Source: Pelargonium cotyledonis
Lineage: Eukaryota > Streptophyta > Magnoliopsida > Geraniales > Geraniaceae
Length of the DNA: 28,327 nt
Direction: 5' to 3'
Assembly: GCA_036897625.1 (NCBI GenBank)
Contig: JAYMTA010000462.1
Location: forward strand, 1 to 28,327
Part shown: positions 1 through 10,923 of the stretch, in pieces
Layout of the letters: the number at the start of each line of letters is the position of its first letter
Position numbering within the stretch: the first letter of the stretch is position 1
Notes under the pieces: generated by a model
The model's database searches: none
The model's input: only the letters and a program-made list of their open reading frames with translations
What the model was told of the DNA's origin: nothing
Position numbers and translations under genes: made by a program

Positions 1-480
1 TATATAAATAAAAACTTAACATATGTAAGTCCTGAGATAGTTGTTGATCTGAACTGGGATTCACGAGCGTAGAGAAGAACAAAAAGGGGATTCGATTGAG
101 GTTTGGGGCAAGACTGAGCTTTTAAGGCTTAGCGACGACGGAGATGGAGCCGTAGAAGCAAAGCCTGGAGGAGCTTAACGCCAGAGATGTACTGACCTCC
201 ACCTCTGCCTAGAATGACAGACCTCCGCCTCCGCCTCTGCCTCTGCCTGGACGGCTGGACGAACAGATCGGAGAAGAAGACTTTGCATTTTTTATTTTAT
301 TTTTTTGGTGAAAAATTCTATGTCATTAGCAGACGTGACTGGCCACGTAAGCTGTGTTTTATTTTTAAAATTCCACGTCATATGCATTTAACAGATTCTG
401 TTAACTCATTTGATGGTAAGGACTTTTGAGAAACAAAATAAAGAAAAGAGAAGAAATGTGAAGAACAGTTGTAGTCTCTG
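1..480. other. Upstream spacer and promoter region of the p23 gene
   Basis: No convincing exon is visible. Positions 180-260 hold a low-complexity stretch of CCTCCRCCTCTGC-type repeats, followed by T-rich sequence. Short open frames here lack family resemblance and I treat them as chance. A few short words (a TTGGGGCAAGA-type word near 105, GGAGCTTAAC near 170, GGACGAACAGAT near 258) recur in the same order near 7972, 8090 and 8104, which hints at a degraded dispersed repeat. No clear TATA box was found for the p23 gene. Confidence 0.5.
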
Positions 481-488
481 GAACGTTC
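481..488 (+). promoter_or_regulatory. Heat-shock-element-like GAAnnTTC palindrome
   Basis: The octamer GAACGTTC matches the inverted nGAAnnTTCn core bound by heat shock factors. It lies about 165 bases before the p23 start codon, in the promoter or early leader. Only two perfect 5-bp modules are present (a following GCA is an imperfect third), so this is a minimal element. Heat induction of an HSP90 co-chaperone would make biological sense, but a single box can occur by chance. Confidence 0.35.
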
Positions 489-581
489 GAGCAGCTCCTT
501 GGACTCCATCACCTTCCGCTTCACTCTGCCATAAGAAGGACACTTCCTTCCCCACCGCTCTGCACATTTTCGTCTTCCACA

Positions 582-595
582 ACACACACACACAC
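582..595 (+). repeat. (AC)7 microsatellite in p23 leader
   Basis: Seven AC units lie in the CT-rich stretch just before the p23 start codon, which has the look of a plant 5' untranslated region. Confidence 0.7.
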
Positions 596-649
596 GATTC
601 AGCTTCGTCTTCTTCATCTCTCTGTTTCTGCAGATTCTCTCTCCAGAAA

Positions 650-2594
650 ATGAGGTGAGCCCTCTTTTTTTCATTTCATTGATCATGTTTTTTGCTTCTT
701 CTTATTGAATGCAGTGAGTCAATCGATCATGGTCTCTCTCTTGAATCCTGCTTTCTTGATGATTGTAGCATATTTTCAACTGGGCTGTGCGCACAATCCT
801 GTTTGAGATCTTTTGTCCTGCTCCAATTCTCTTTGAGCCCTCTTTTTCTTCCTGCTCATTGATCATGTTATTGGATTTATTGAGGCAATCAACTATGGTT
901 TCTTTATTAAATGCTGTTCTCTTGATGATTCTAGCTTATTCCTGAACTGGGTTGTTCATAGAATCTTGTTTTAGCTCTTCTTCTTCACTGTGTGTGATTG
1001 TTGTACCCTGTTTCTCACTTCTTCTTTTAGTGAAGGTGTGTTGCGCTGATAAAAATGATACTTATACTTAGATAGAACTCTATATGTGTATAGCATAGCT
1101 GATTGTGACCTATCTGTTCTTTCCTCAATGAACTGGGGACTAATTTACAAAGGGTTTGCCGTTTTGGCAATGTGGATTCAAGATTTATGCAAAATTGTAT
1201 GTATTGATGAGCTCTTGCTACATGTTGCAGCCGGCACCCGATTGTGAAGTGGGCTCAAAGATCTGACAAGATATACATCACTGTTGAGTTGCCAGATGCT
1301 AAGGATGTGAAGCTCAAGCTTGAGCCTGATGGGAGGTTTATCTTCTCTGCCACCAAAGATGGGCTTCCTTATGATGTTGACATTGAGTTGCTTGATAAGA
1401 TCAATGTTGAGGTGCATTGAAATTACTTGACTATTTTAGAATTATATATTTAATTTTCATGCTTACATATGTTAACATAATGTATTATATATTGATTTTG
1501 TTCAGGAGAGCAAGTTTAATGTTGGTGTGAGAAACGTTGTTTATGTTATAAAGAAAGCTGAGAAAAAGTGGTGGAGCAGGCTGATTAAGCAGGAAGGAAA
1601 GCCTCCTGTGTTCCTCAAAGTTGATTGGGACAAATGGATTGATGAAGATGAGGAGAATGGTAGGTTTTAGTTGATATGATTTGTGTTTTCTCTAGTCATG
1701 GCCTTATGTTAAGTAGCTTTGCTAATGGGTTCTTCTTCTGGTACTTTTTTTTTGTAACAGAGAAAGCTGGAATGGATTTTGACGACATGGATTTCTCGGT
1801 AAGAAGCAAAATTTAATAACATCGAATCTCTCTTCTTAAAGCTTGTTAATTCATGCTTGGCGTGCTAATATTGTGAGCATCAAAATAGCTAGCAATAGAA
1901 GCAAAAACAAACAATATATATGTAGGCCTGTAAACAAGGTTGACAGATGCAAATTTATGAGGTTAAGTAGCCTTGATTATGTGATTCCTAGTCTGCTTGC
2001 ATTTCCTGGTTGTTTATTCTTTTCATAATATATGGTAACAGATTTGCTTATTCGACTTCTCGACTCTACTGTCTTAGGGTTTAGAAAGACTATGGAAAGG
2101 AATGGAGTAGCATGTTCTAATCAGTGTGTAATTGAAAGCTTTCGATGTTACAATAGTTTGCAACCTTCGATCCCTTGTCAGGACCTTTGAGTTCATTGTT
2201 TGCTGACTAAAATATATAAATGTTGTGCAGAACTTAGACATGGGTGATGATGATTTTGATATGGATGAACCAAAGGATGATGAAGGTTAGATCTTCTATA
2301 AACTTTGTATCAATTGACATTCTTGAGAAACTAGTCTACCATTTGCTACCGTCACTTTAGTGCGAACTCAGTGAGAAAGGGCAGGATGAGTTGAGAGGAT
2401 CGAAAAAAATTGTCTTTGCAATTTGGTCATAATGTGCTCTGATATTATAACAAGTAGTTTTTTTATTGATGAATTTAGGTTTTAACCTTGTGAGTTGTGA
2501 TTTGGATTCTGCAGAAGAAATCAAAGAGAAAGAAGAGGAATTCAAAGGAAAAGAAGAACCCAGTGCTTCAGTGGCTGAGGAGGCTAAGGCTTGA
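650..2594 (+). CDS. p23: p23-type HSP90 co-chaperone (CS domain), 6 exons, 170 aa
   Basis: Co-chaperone that binds the closed ATP state of HSP90 in the cytosol or nucleus (family knowledge). Exons read: 650-654, 1231-1411, 1506-1659, 1761-1798, 2231-2285, 2515-2594; all introns are GT-AG and the joined frame is 513 nt including the TGA stop. The first coding exon is only ATGAG, completed to MSR by exon 2. The CS domain spans about residues 3-105: HPIVKWAQRSD at 4-14, the KKWWSRL patch at 82-88 and the hallmark KVDWDKW at 100-106. The tail (107-170) is acidic with alternating DMDF/DMGDDDFDMDE, then Lys/Glu-rich, ending AKA. Plant p23 proteins occur as longer Gly-rich forms (Arabidopsis p23-1) and shorter ones; the N-terminus here looks p23-1-like but the Gly-rich tail is absent. 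It is convergent with the ZIFL1-like gene, about 530 bp away. Confidence 0.93.
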
Positions 2595-3124
2595 TTGTCT
2601 TGGGAAGCAATGAGGCCAAGTTTGCTATACAAACAGATTTTAGATCAGTCCTCTTGGAGATTGATTTCCTAAAGAAGTTTAGTGTCTAGTACCTTGTTAG
2701 ATTGCAGATGTATCTTGTGTCATTTTGAACCTTTTTGTGCCTAAAATCTATCTGTTTTATCTTGAACAGTTCACATTTTGGAATTGGAAGGAAATGATAG
2801 TATTTTGAGTGATCTGATTTGTATTGCTATTTGATGCAAAATTATGTTATTTGACATTCATGCATTAAACAAATCCTATAACCAAAATTCAACAACAGTG
2901 ATGGTACAAACTACAAACCCAGAGAGAACAAAAAGTAGACAACAATTGGTGGATATTTCAATTATAGAAGAACCATAAAATGACATTGCAATGCTCTGTA
3001 TATACTGTCTTCTTCTCCCAACCAAAAAAACAAAATTTATGTGACTCGACAATCAAGTAATTATGATACAACAATCTCCTTCATCAATTATTGTATCTTC
3101 AGCTTCTCCTTCATTCCTCTAACT
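2595..3124. other. Convergent 3' spacer between p23 and ZIFL1-like genes
   Basis: This holds the 3' untranslated regions of two genes pointing at each other. T-rich sequence after 2640 fits a p23 3' end; A-rich/T-rich sequence 2880-3120 would be the ZIFL1-like 3' UTR. No exon or structured element was seen. Confidence 0.6.
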
Positions 3125-6100
3125 CTACCTACTATTACGCCGAAAAGCTAAGAATGGTTTGAATGTCATAATTATTCCAACAGCTTCTATCACAATCAGT
3201 ATGAAGAAAATCATCTGGACGCCTGCGTGAATTAATATCCCAAATTATACCATTAGCAATCACAGCAAATTCGTCAAATCCCAGTATATATGAATGACTG
3301 ATTAAATAAAAGTTTGGTATCGAACCTGGGAGGAACGCAGCATGCTGACGCTTTTGTGCCCAAGACAAGCTGCAAGGACGGAGATCATAAGTGTGAGCAA
3401 AAGATCATATGTGAACATCATTTGAGAAAAGAAGTGGATCTCATCTTTCAATGGGAATACAAATACATTAATTCAAAAATCCAGGTGGTTTTCTTCGGAA
3501 ATGATCAAAAGAAAATCGATTTCCACAAAATCTATCATAGTGTGCAACCATACCCCTACTGTGATTTCAAGATCAGAAGTCAGCAACATTACCGTTGCAC
3601 CAAGACTCACCCTCGGTAATAAGAGCTTTAATACGTAATACAAATCACAGATAACTCTCATTTATGCATTTTACCATCAACTAATTCAAAGGCCAGAAAC
3701 CAGTAAGACACTTACAGAACACCTCCTCCAGCTGGACCAGCAGCTTTGAAAAGAGACATCGCGGTCATAGAAATGCCATTTGCTGCTCCTCTTTGGTGTT
3801 GATCCTGTTATATAATAATATTCAATGTAATTTTATGTTTGTTGAATAGATGAAATATATAACTGCAAAACATATTGCAAAACACGGAAGGAAAAATTAC
3901 CACAGCATTGTTTTGCAGAATGAACAAGGCAGTGATAACAGACACCTGGTTACATAGAACATATTTAGTTAGGGGGAAATGCATGTATCATCTCTAGAGG
4001 AAAAGAAAAACAAGAACAACTTACGGAAACCAGGCACATTAATCAGGGTATATGCATAGATATAAATCAGCAAATTTAGCAAAGTAATAGTGAATAAGTT
4101 GTATAAATGCGTACCCCTAATACATTCTTCAATACTGATGCACAATATACTAACAAAGTTTGGCAAACTCCTGAGGTCATGGCTAGAAAGGGGTATGTTG
4201 CCAGCAGAGGTATGGATAAAACCTGCATTAGTCGACAATGGATCCATGACCAAAAAAAAAAAAAAAAACTTGTCAAAACAAGTAGGTGAAATGGTAAAAT
4301 GCAGAAAGTATACTAAATGGTTGAAAGTTTACCCCTGCCATGCGACTTAATGTTAGGTATCCGAGAAATCTCTCGGCCACTGGATATATAGTGAGTTGAT
4401 AGACAATGAGACCCACACCTACAAGTTGGATTAGTCAATAAATATATTAAGAGTGAAGACAAGAAAGCATAAGTAAATATAAGCAGGAAAGGAACCTAAT
4501 ACAGTCCACATTAATTATCACAATTGTACAGCCTTTTCATATTATAGGTGTGTAATTAACTTAAATTTTACACAGTCCGCGTAAAATGCTACATTTGATA
4601 TTGGCATCAACTGCTAATTTTATTTGTTCATATCAATGTTTTGCATCTGAGTGCAGAGAAGAATATAGATGTGAGAAGTTCCATACAAAATGGCTAAATA
4701 TACAAGTGCAGAGTATTCATTTTATACCTGTTATTGAAAGAACTTCGCCAACTTTCTCGGTTGTATAGCTCAAACCCCCATATTTTTTAGAGCTGACGGC
4801 CCATAGTGAAAAGATCTACAGCAGAAATGTGTCAATCAACACATCCAATGCATTCTCTCTGTTGACTATTCGTAGTATTTTCAAGAGTATATTTCACCAA
4901 CAGAATATAAATGAAGCCATATTTCATCAACTTAACGATGGAATGGTATGTACCTCTGTGTAAGCCATATCATGAAGCGAGAAAACACAATAAACCATGA
5001 TAGATGACATCAAGGACCAATTCTTTAAAAGGTTTCCATCAGAAGGTGATTGTCTTCCTTCAACTTCTTCATCTGAGTCTTTTACATTAGATTCCAAGGC
5101 GTCATAACAATCATCTGATGGTTTTTTGTTTTCATGGTACATGTGCAATGTCTCCTGCAATAAAGAATTTTTTTTGTAACCCAACAGTTGCTAACTATAG
5201 CTGACATAGAAGAGTATTAAATTTGTTTCAATATCAAATTGCAGATATATCAGGGCAAGTAAAAAGTTATATTTACTTATCAACCATTTTCTAGACGTGA
5301 TATTTTAGATGCAGGCAATAGCAATTTATAAGATAATATGAATACTTGACATGAATAAATGGGATTCATCTGAAAGACCAATGTAACAAAATTAGTGGAG
5401 AACCGAGGGAAACAAGATATGTACCGGAAGCCAGAAAGTCGCAACTGTTACGGCGAACGCAAAAATTGAAATGCAAAGGCAGGGCAAGAAGTATGGAAAT
5501 CTGCATGAAATAATTACCTTAGAACATCATGCTACTCCAAACAATAACATAAAATGCCAAATTTAGACATAAACAGCACTATGTAAGAAGTTAAGGTGTG
5601 ATTTACTTACCTCCCAAATAAAGATTCTTGGGAAAATATATGCGGATACTTCTCAGCTGGCTGAAATAGTTCATAAACATAAGAAATGTATGTCAAAAAT
5701 TTACAGTGATAGGCCAATGAAAAGATATTACATTTTGCACATTATAAATGTAAGTCATATATAAGATGTAACTTAATATAGATTTCCCTCTGAGATTTTA
5801 AAATTATACAACAGAGCCTGTTTTTATTTTTTACATTGGTTCCCGTATTTTTACACATTTCCTTATCTATGAGTTAAATCGTGAAGTTTTATGAATTCCC
5901 AATGTCATACACTAGCTACAGTTGCAAAAGGAAATGACAAAATACACCAAATGTCAAGAATCACGTTGTCTGTTTAAAGATTATTATATTCTCCACTTGT
6001 AAATAAAGTTAATTGCACCAAAATAGATGCAATATGTTCTGTTTCATGCTATTGAAATATGAATTTGTCCTCATCAGAACCTGATTCTCATGCCCCTGCC

Positions 6101-7379
6101 TCGTATGAAAGGGAAAAAGATCCTGCAAACTTTAGCATAAGTGATAGAGGGATGAGAAATTCAAGTACCTGGGCAAGGAACCCTCCCAAGGATGGACCTA
6201 TGATCAATCCTATTCCCCACGCTGAACTGATCTGTTATAAAGGTTAGTCCTGTCAATGTGAACTATGAAATCTACCACCGAGAAAGAACATTCGTACTAT
6301 AAGCCAATAAAGCTTACTGTTGATAGTCCTAGAGCTTGATACTCGACACGGAAAATTTCAGCCGCATAAGCCTGATCATTGAGGGACTTAGTTAGGCATA
6401 CATATAGTGATTCAACCCAAACTGTTGCTATAAAGACAGTTAAATACTATAAAATGCAGCATAAATTGGAACCTTGATGGGTCCAAGTAAACCATTTAAA
6501 CTTCCGAGTAGAAACCTAGTAGTGATGGCCATCCAAAAGGTTGTGCTAAGGCCAAACAGAGTGTTGAAAACAACCCTGAAACCAATTGACGAATGAGATC
6601 ATGATGTGAACAAAGGGATGGATAAGATAAATTCACGAGTAAATTGCAGTTTCTTACACTGCCGCAGTCCCCATAAGTATTACAGGCCTTCGACCTATGC
6701 GATCAGCCACCACTCCCCAGAAAAAAGAAGTTAAAGCTCTCCCAAGCATGAACGAAGCCCCTTCAATCATTAGCATGACGGTTAGAGACAATCCTTAACA
6801 AATTTAAAGGTAACTATCATAGAAAATATACGCTCATTGGAAAACAAGGACTGAAAATTAAGCTTACCCACATAACCAGCATAGTAACCAATATCTTCCT
6901 CCCTTTTTGCTATATTAAAATCCTTAACCTGGAAATATAAATGAAAACAAATAAAGAAAAGTTTCATTCTGGAATGACTATATGCTATTGTATATGGCAC
7001 ACAAAACCAAAACCAACACAAAATCATTAGACAAAAAAGAATTAAGATTAGTCAGGACCACATAAAACTATGCACACACTTACCATGAAATATAGGAAAG
7101 GAAAGAGAGATGAAATTGGCAGTGCTGAAAAGATACAAAAAGGGAATGAAACATTAAGACAGGTCTTGAACAATCAAAAAACCGAATTTGCTCGCTCGAT
7201 ATGAGAGAAACAACGCGAGAGGTTCACTCACAAGTGCAGAGCACAACAATCCATATGGAGACGAGCTCTCTAATGGGCAATCCTCGACGCGACTCCTTGA
7301 GCTTATCAACCTTACATCCCGGACAGTTCTCATAGAATTTAGTCTTCTTCAACAAAGGAACCCCATTATCATCAGCCAT
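3125..7379 (-). CDS. ZIFL1: ZIFL1-like major facilitator superfamily transporter, 17 exons, 485 aa
   Basis: Exons on the minus strand in order: 7232-7379, 7084-7124, 6868-6928, 6658-6760, 6473-6575, 6318-6371, 6169-6231, 5611-5660, 5425-5500, 4954-5154, 4728-4815, 4333-4418, 4115-4222, 3901-3945, 3716-3804, 3326-3369, 3125-3222. All are GT-AG and sum to 1458 nt including the stop. Family hallmarks: the N-terminal Cys motif [12 protein letters not shown] (17-28); MFS motif A as [12 protein letters not shown] (98-109); the antiporter-type [15 protein letters not shown] near 175-189; a central loop starting [12 protein letters not shown] (234-245) and rich in Asp/Glu/Ser; C-terminal [14 protein letters not shown]. 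Twelve membrane segments are expected. ZIF1/ZIFL members are proton-coupled carriers at the tonoplast or plasma membrane linked to zinc/nicotianamine sequestration, potassium and auxin transport (family knowledge); the substrate cannot be read here. Another in-frame ATG lies two codons upstream (7385), so the protein may start MKMADD; 7379 has the better context (A at -3, G at +4). Confidence 0.93.
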
Positions 7380-7458
7380 TTTCATCTTGGATTAAACCAA
7401 GAAGCCCTCTCTTCCTATACAAAACCCAAAACCCACATGAACAAAACTTGTTCCAAGT

Positions 7459-7530
7459 CTAAAAATTGAGAGAAACACAATGAGCTGGTCACAGTCTTTT
7501 AAATGAAAGCAATGAACCATAAGCACCTAC
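7459..7530 (-). other. Predicted 72-nt intron in the ZIFL1-like 5' UTR
   Basis: On the minus strand a strong donor CAG/GTAGGT (intron begins 7530) and a pyrimidine-rich acceptor ending TTTTTAG (intron ends 7459) bracket 72 nt just upstream of the start codon. Splicing would create a leader with an upstream ATG near 7550 opening a short frame of about 22 codons that closes before the main ATG. Predicted only; it depends on where transcription starts. Confidence 0.5.
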
Positions 7531-7599
7531 CTGTGCCCCACAGATACCAGCACATGTCAACCTGATTGTCGACGTCGACGCACTATACAATTAATTGCA

Positions 7600-9220
7600 G
7601 TCAAAACAAATTTAATTAAAACCCAAAAATAGACACCCAAGTAGCCACAACTCTAGTGCAATGCAATGAACCAGTACAAAGAAGCAAATTGCAAATACAA
7701 CTCGCAATTGGTTGAAAACGAAACGAACGTTCCAGGAAATCAGGTAAATGTTAAATAATTCTAGAGAAACAAATAAAAATTAGTTATTTTAAGAATAACC
7801 CAACAAGAGAAATTCGAGTCCAAACGTATAATTTCACAAAGATTCCTTTTTTTTTCATGTGGGTCAGATTTACAAAAAAACGTTGATGGAGAAAGCAACA
7901 AAATTGGGGAAGAAAATGACAGTGACCTTGAGAGCTAAAGCTGTTGTTATCGAACACAACATGATTGGATTTGGGGCAAGAGACTGTCCTGCATCAAACG
8001 GTAAATGGTCTCAATCTCATCGGCCTCTTCATGGCATTGATGAAGACAAAACACAGAAATGGCTTGTGCTTCCATGTGCCATTTCTGTGGAGCTTAACTT
8101 TTTGGACGAACAGATTTTGGATTCACAGGCAAAGCCAAACCAAAATGCTAAAGTCTTCACATTTCAGCAACCAATGTTGTGAAAAGTACATTTTTATTTT
8201 CTATTCCGTGTTGTTTTTCTTGTGACGCAAATTTCCAATTTTTTGGCCAAAAAAAAATTGAAATTTCATTGATTGTGATAAGGTTGAGCAATGCCACTCA
8301 TATTTCAAAGATGCAAAGGAGAATTTGAACTCTAACTTGTATATCATAAACTATATTTGGTGTCCATTTTTTTTTTGTCTACGCTATAGGCTCTACACGT
8401 ATATTGTAATTATAATATACAATAAAAATTCATTACTCTCCAAGCATGTTGGGTAAAGCGTTTAAACGTTTCAGTCCTTTTTATAATTTCAAGTATAATC
8501 TTTATTGTTAACGATATAGGGTAAAATTTATGAATTAATAGGAGAGAGCTGCTACTATTGATTGATGTGGTAGATGGTGTTATGTGATGTTGAAGTGACA
8601 TAGACCGCACATTTGGTGAATCTCATGTGGCGCTGGCATAGCAGGTGTCATGCCGTATTGCGTTGATGCGGCAAAAGATGAAAAGGATGTTGACATAATG
8701 ACACATGTCGCTAGATATTGAACTAATGGCACGTGGGCTAGGCTCATGTGCCTATATGTTGGTTTTTTTTTGGGGTATATTTTAAATATTTTGGTGTTCA
8801 TTTGAATTTTGATTGGGTTTTCCGTTAAAACACTTTTTTCTTCTCAAGTCGATTTTCTCAATATTGCGATGTTGCGGGCGTATTGATTCTATGGATGATT
8901 TTTGGTGAGCTCATTTACGAACAAGCTGCCTATGATAAAATATGTTGTGAGGAACATGTTGACATGTTGTAGCAACAAATGAGATTGTTATTTGTGATTA
9001 ATAGCTTATGTTTTCATATGGTAAAAAAAAAAGAAGGTTGTCAACTACAAAAACGGAACTTTTACACGATAAATGCTTGCCAAGAAATAATATTTGTAAG
9101 TGTTATAATTGGTTTTTGTCATATTTGTTAACATTTCAATTAATTAGTTTAGTTTCAGACATATTATTTCAATTTTTTTAAATGAAAAAAAAATCAATCC
9201 GTAACTATATTCATTCTCAG
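7600..9220. other. AT-rich intergenic region, probably degraded repeats
   Basis: No gene supported. An open frame at 7859-8182 on the + strand (107 codons) has no domain I recognise and lies in A/T-rich surroundings; I treat it as chance or a decayed repeat. Positions 8580-8760 contain a more GC-rich stretch with repeated GACAYA/CACATGT-type words (for example near 8690-8710 and 8730-8750), typical of old transposon sequence, but I could not define its ends. A small AT hairpin (TATTGTA/TACAATA arms) lies near 8403-8424. Confidence 0.4.
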
Positions 9221-9237
9221 AACTTAGATTATAATAA

Positions 9238-9432
9238 GGGTAAAATGTATATCAGTTGATTGATATAAGTAATATCAGTTGTAACTTAACAAAGTCAATG
9301 AGGTGATGACACCTCATTTAAAATCACTTATATTCACCTAAGTGAATTTGTGGGAGCGGAGCGACCATCCAGATCCATGATTTTAGTTCAACTAATGTAA
9401 TTTTATATTAATCAATTGATATACATTATACT
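9238..9432. mobile_element. MITE-like unit 1 of a head-to-tail pair
   Basis: The unit opens GGGTAAAATGTATATCAGTT and closes with TCAATTGATATACATTATAC, whose reverse complement matches the opening at most positions, giving imperfect terminal inverted repeats of about 25 bp. It has no coding capacity. It is followed directly by a second copy (9438-9609). Compared with that copy it has about 23 extra bases near 9258-9280 bounded by a repeated ATATCAGTTG. Confidence 0.6.
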
Positions 9433-9437
9433 CAATA

Positions 9438-9609
9438 AGAGTAAAATGTATATCAGTTGTAACTTAACAAAGCCAATGAGCTAATGACACCTCATTTAAA
9501 ATTACGTATATCTATCCAAGTGAATATGTGGGAGCGGAACGACCGTCCGGATTCATAATCTTAGTTCAACTGATGTAATTTTATATCAATAAATTGATAT
9601 ACATTATAG
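9438..9609. mobile_element. MITE-like unit 2 of the pair
   Basis: This is a second copy of the unit to its left, about 85-90% identical by eye, starting GAGTAAAATGTATATCAGTT and ending AATTGATATACATTATAG. It lacks the 23-base segment present in unit 1, consistent with a deletion between two ATATCAGTTG repeats. The flanks of the whole pair are also inverted relative to each other: TTAGATTATAATAAG near 9224-9238 and CTTATAATAATATCTAA near 9611-9627. Confidence 0.6.
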
Positions 9610-9639
9610 TCTTATAATAATATCTAAATTTCATTATAT

Positions 9640-10298
9640 TCTAAATTACAAAATTTTGGGTTCAAAATTTTACACTTGCATGTAGCGCATAATAGTATAT
9701 AAAAATAATAAATTTTGAATAAGCACGTGTGGAAACACACAGAAGAAATTACTGTTTGTATGGACACGATTGTTTTTTTTTTTTTTTTGACTTTCAATGT
9801 TCTTTTGAATAGAGAAACAAATATACATAAATCAACCGACTATACCAGGTGATTATTTCTACAAAATATAAAAAATATTTGTCATTGTCAAAGATGTATT
9901 TTTGGATTCCTAAAAAAATTATGTATTATTGGAATTTTTGTTAGTGTGGTGTGGTGTTTTGGATTAGAATTTTATTTACTATATGAAAATTCATGGCACA
10001 AATTTAACACTTGAACTATTGTTTTTATTTTTCATTTTTCTGAAAAGACATTTGAATTGGCATCTCAAACTTGACTAGGAATCTTAAGGTTTGGTCAACC
10101 TAGTCTGATGGGGGGTTTTTATTGATGAAAAAAAATAAAAATAAAAATAAAACAGAAGCAAAAACTTGTGGCCATCCATAAAAGTGAATGAAATAGCGAG
10201 CTGGGCCTGACTCAGACTTTGAGTTGAGGATCGTTCACTCAATTTCATTTTGGACAGCAAATCAATAAAGAGAACATAATGAGGCACATGGTTGTAGT
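9640..10298. other. Intergenic AT-rich sequence
   Basis: No gene supported. It includes a 15-nt T run near 9774-9789 and an (ATAAAA)n simple repeat near 10127-10152. Open frames here are low-complexity and have no recognisable domain. Confidence 0.5.
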
Positions 10299-10923
10299 TG
10301 TTGGGTTGAGTTCTTCTCTAATTAGTTATTTGAGTGGCCCAAGTCCATTAAGCATTTAGGGTAAGTGATGGATGTATTTACTATTGTTTTAGCGGTTGGA
10401 ATCAGATAAGAGAGATAAAATTAGAGAGAAAACGAAAAAGAGAGAGGGTTGTTACTGGAATTTTCTGTATAGGTCAGCTGCCATCCACCGAGATCGGACC
10501 GTCGGATTGCTCTGATTTATGGACAACTTCTTTACCTCGTCGATATCTACGTTTTCACCGTTGAAATCTTCGAACGGAAGTCTGCAAATGAGTCAACGGA
10601 GTTTTGGGCAGATGGTTTTTTTGGCGCAATTTTCTCTATCTCATAGTTTATTCTTATTTCCACATTGCTTGATGATTATTCCAAGAATGTGATGATTGTA
10701 TGTCTCTATTTCTATCTAGAGAAGACATTGTATATTATTATTGGTGATAATGAATATTTTGGGATGGACTCTAGTCCCATAGTTTTCCCGCTTTGAGTTT
10801 TCACGTATAAAGTTTCTTGTGTTTTTTGGGTTGTTTGCTTATGCGTGTGTTGTGATTAGTGATTACTTGTGCATATAATTGTTGCTTGGTTTTGCTTTAG
10901 CAGTTTACTTCCTATTAGGTTCA
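10299..10923 (+). mobile_element. Possible Copia-type solo LTR remnant
   Basis: The stretch begins TGTTGGGTTGAG and ends near TTCA (TG...CA ends). It contains GGCCCAAGTCCATTAAGCA, a GC-richer patch with CGAGATCGGACCGTCGGATT (10489-10508), and a downstream block with CCCATAGTTTTCCCGCTTTG followed by TTTTCACGTATAAA, an order I associate with plant Copia LTRs. No tRNA primer-binding site, no gag-pol frame and no matching 5-bp target duplication are visible, so if real it is a decayed solo LTR. Ends are approximate. Confidence 0.35.

Noticed and set aside
378-686. 102-codon minus frame over the p23 leader
   Set aside because: It overlaps the CT-rich leader of a well-supported gene on the other strand and lacks any domain.
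7859-8182. 107-codon frame in the ZIFL1-like upstream region
   Set aside because: No recognisable domain, an overlapping frame of similar length exists (7965-8225), and it shows scattered similarity to another non-coding stretch; more likely repeat debris.
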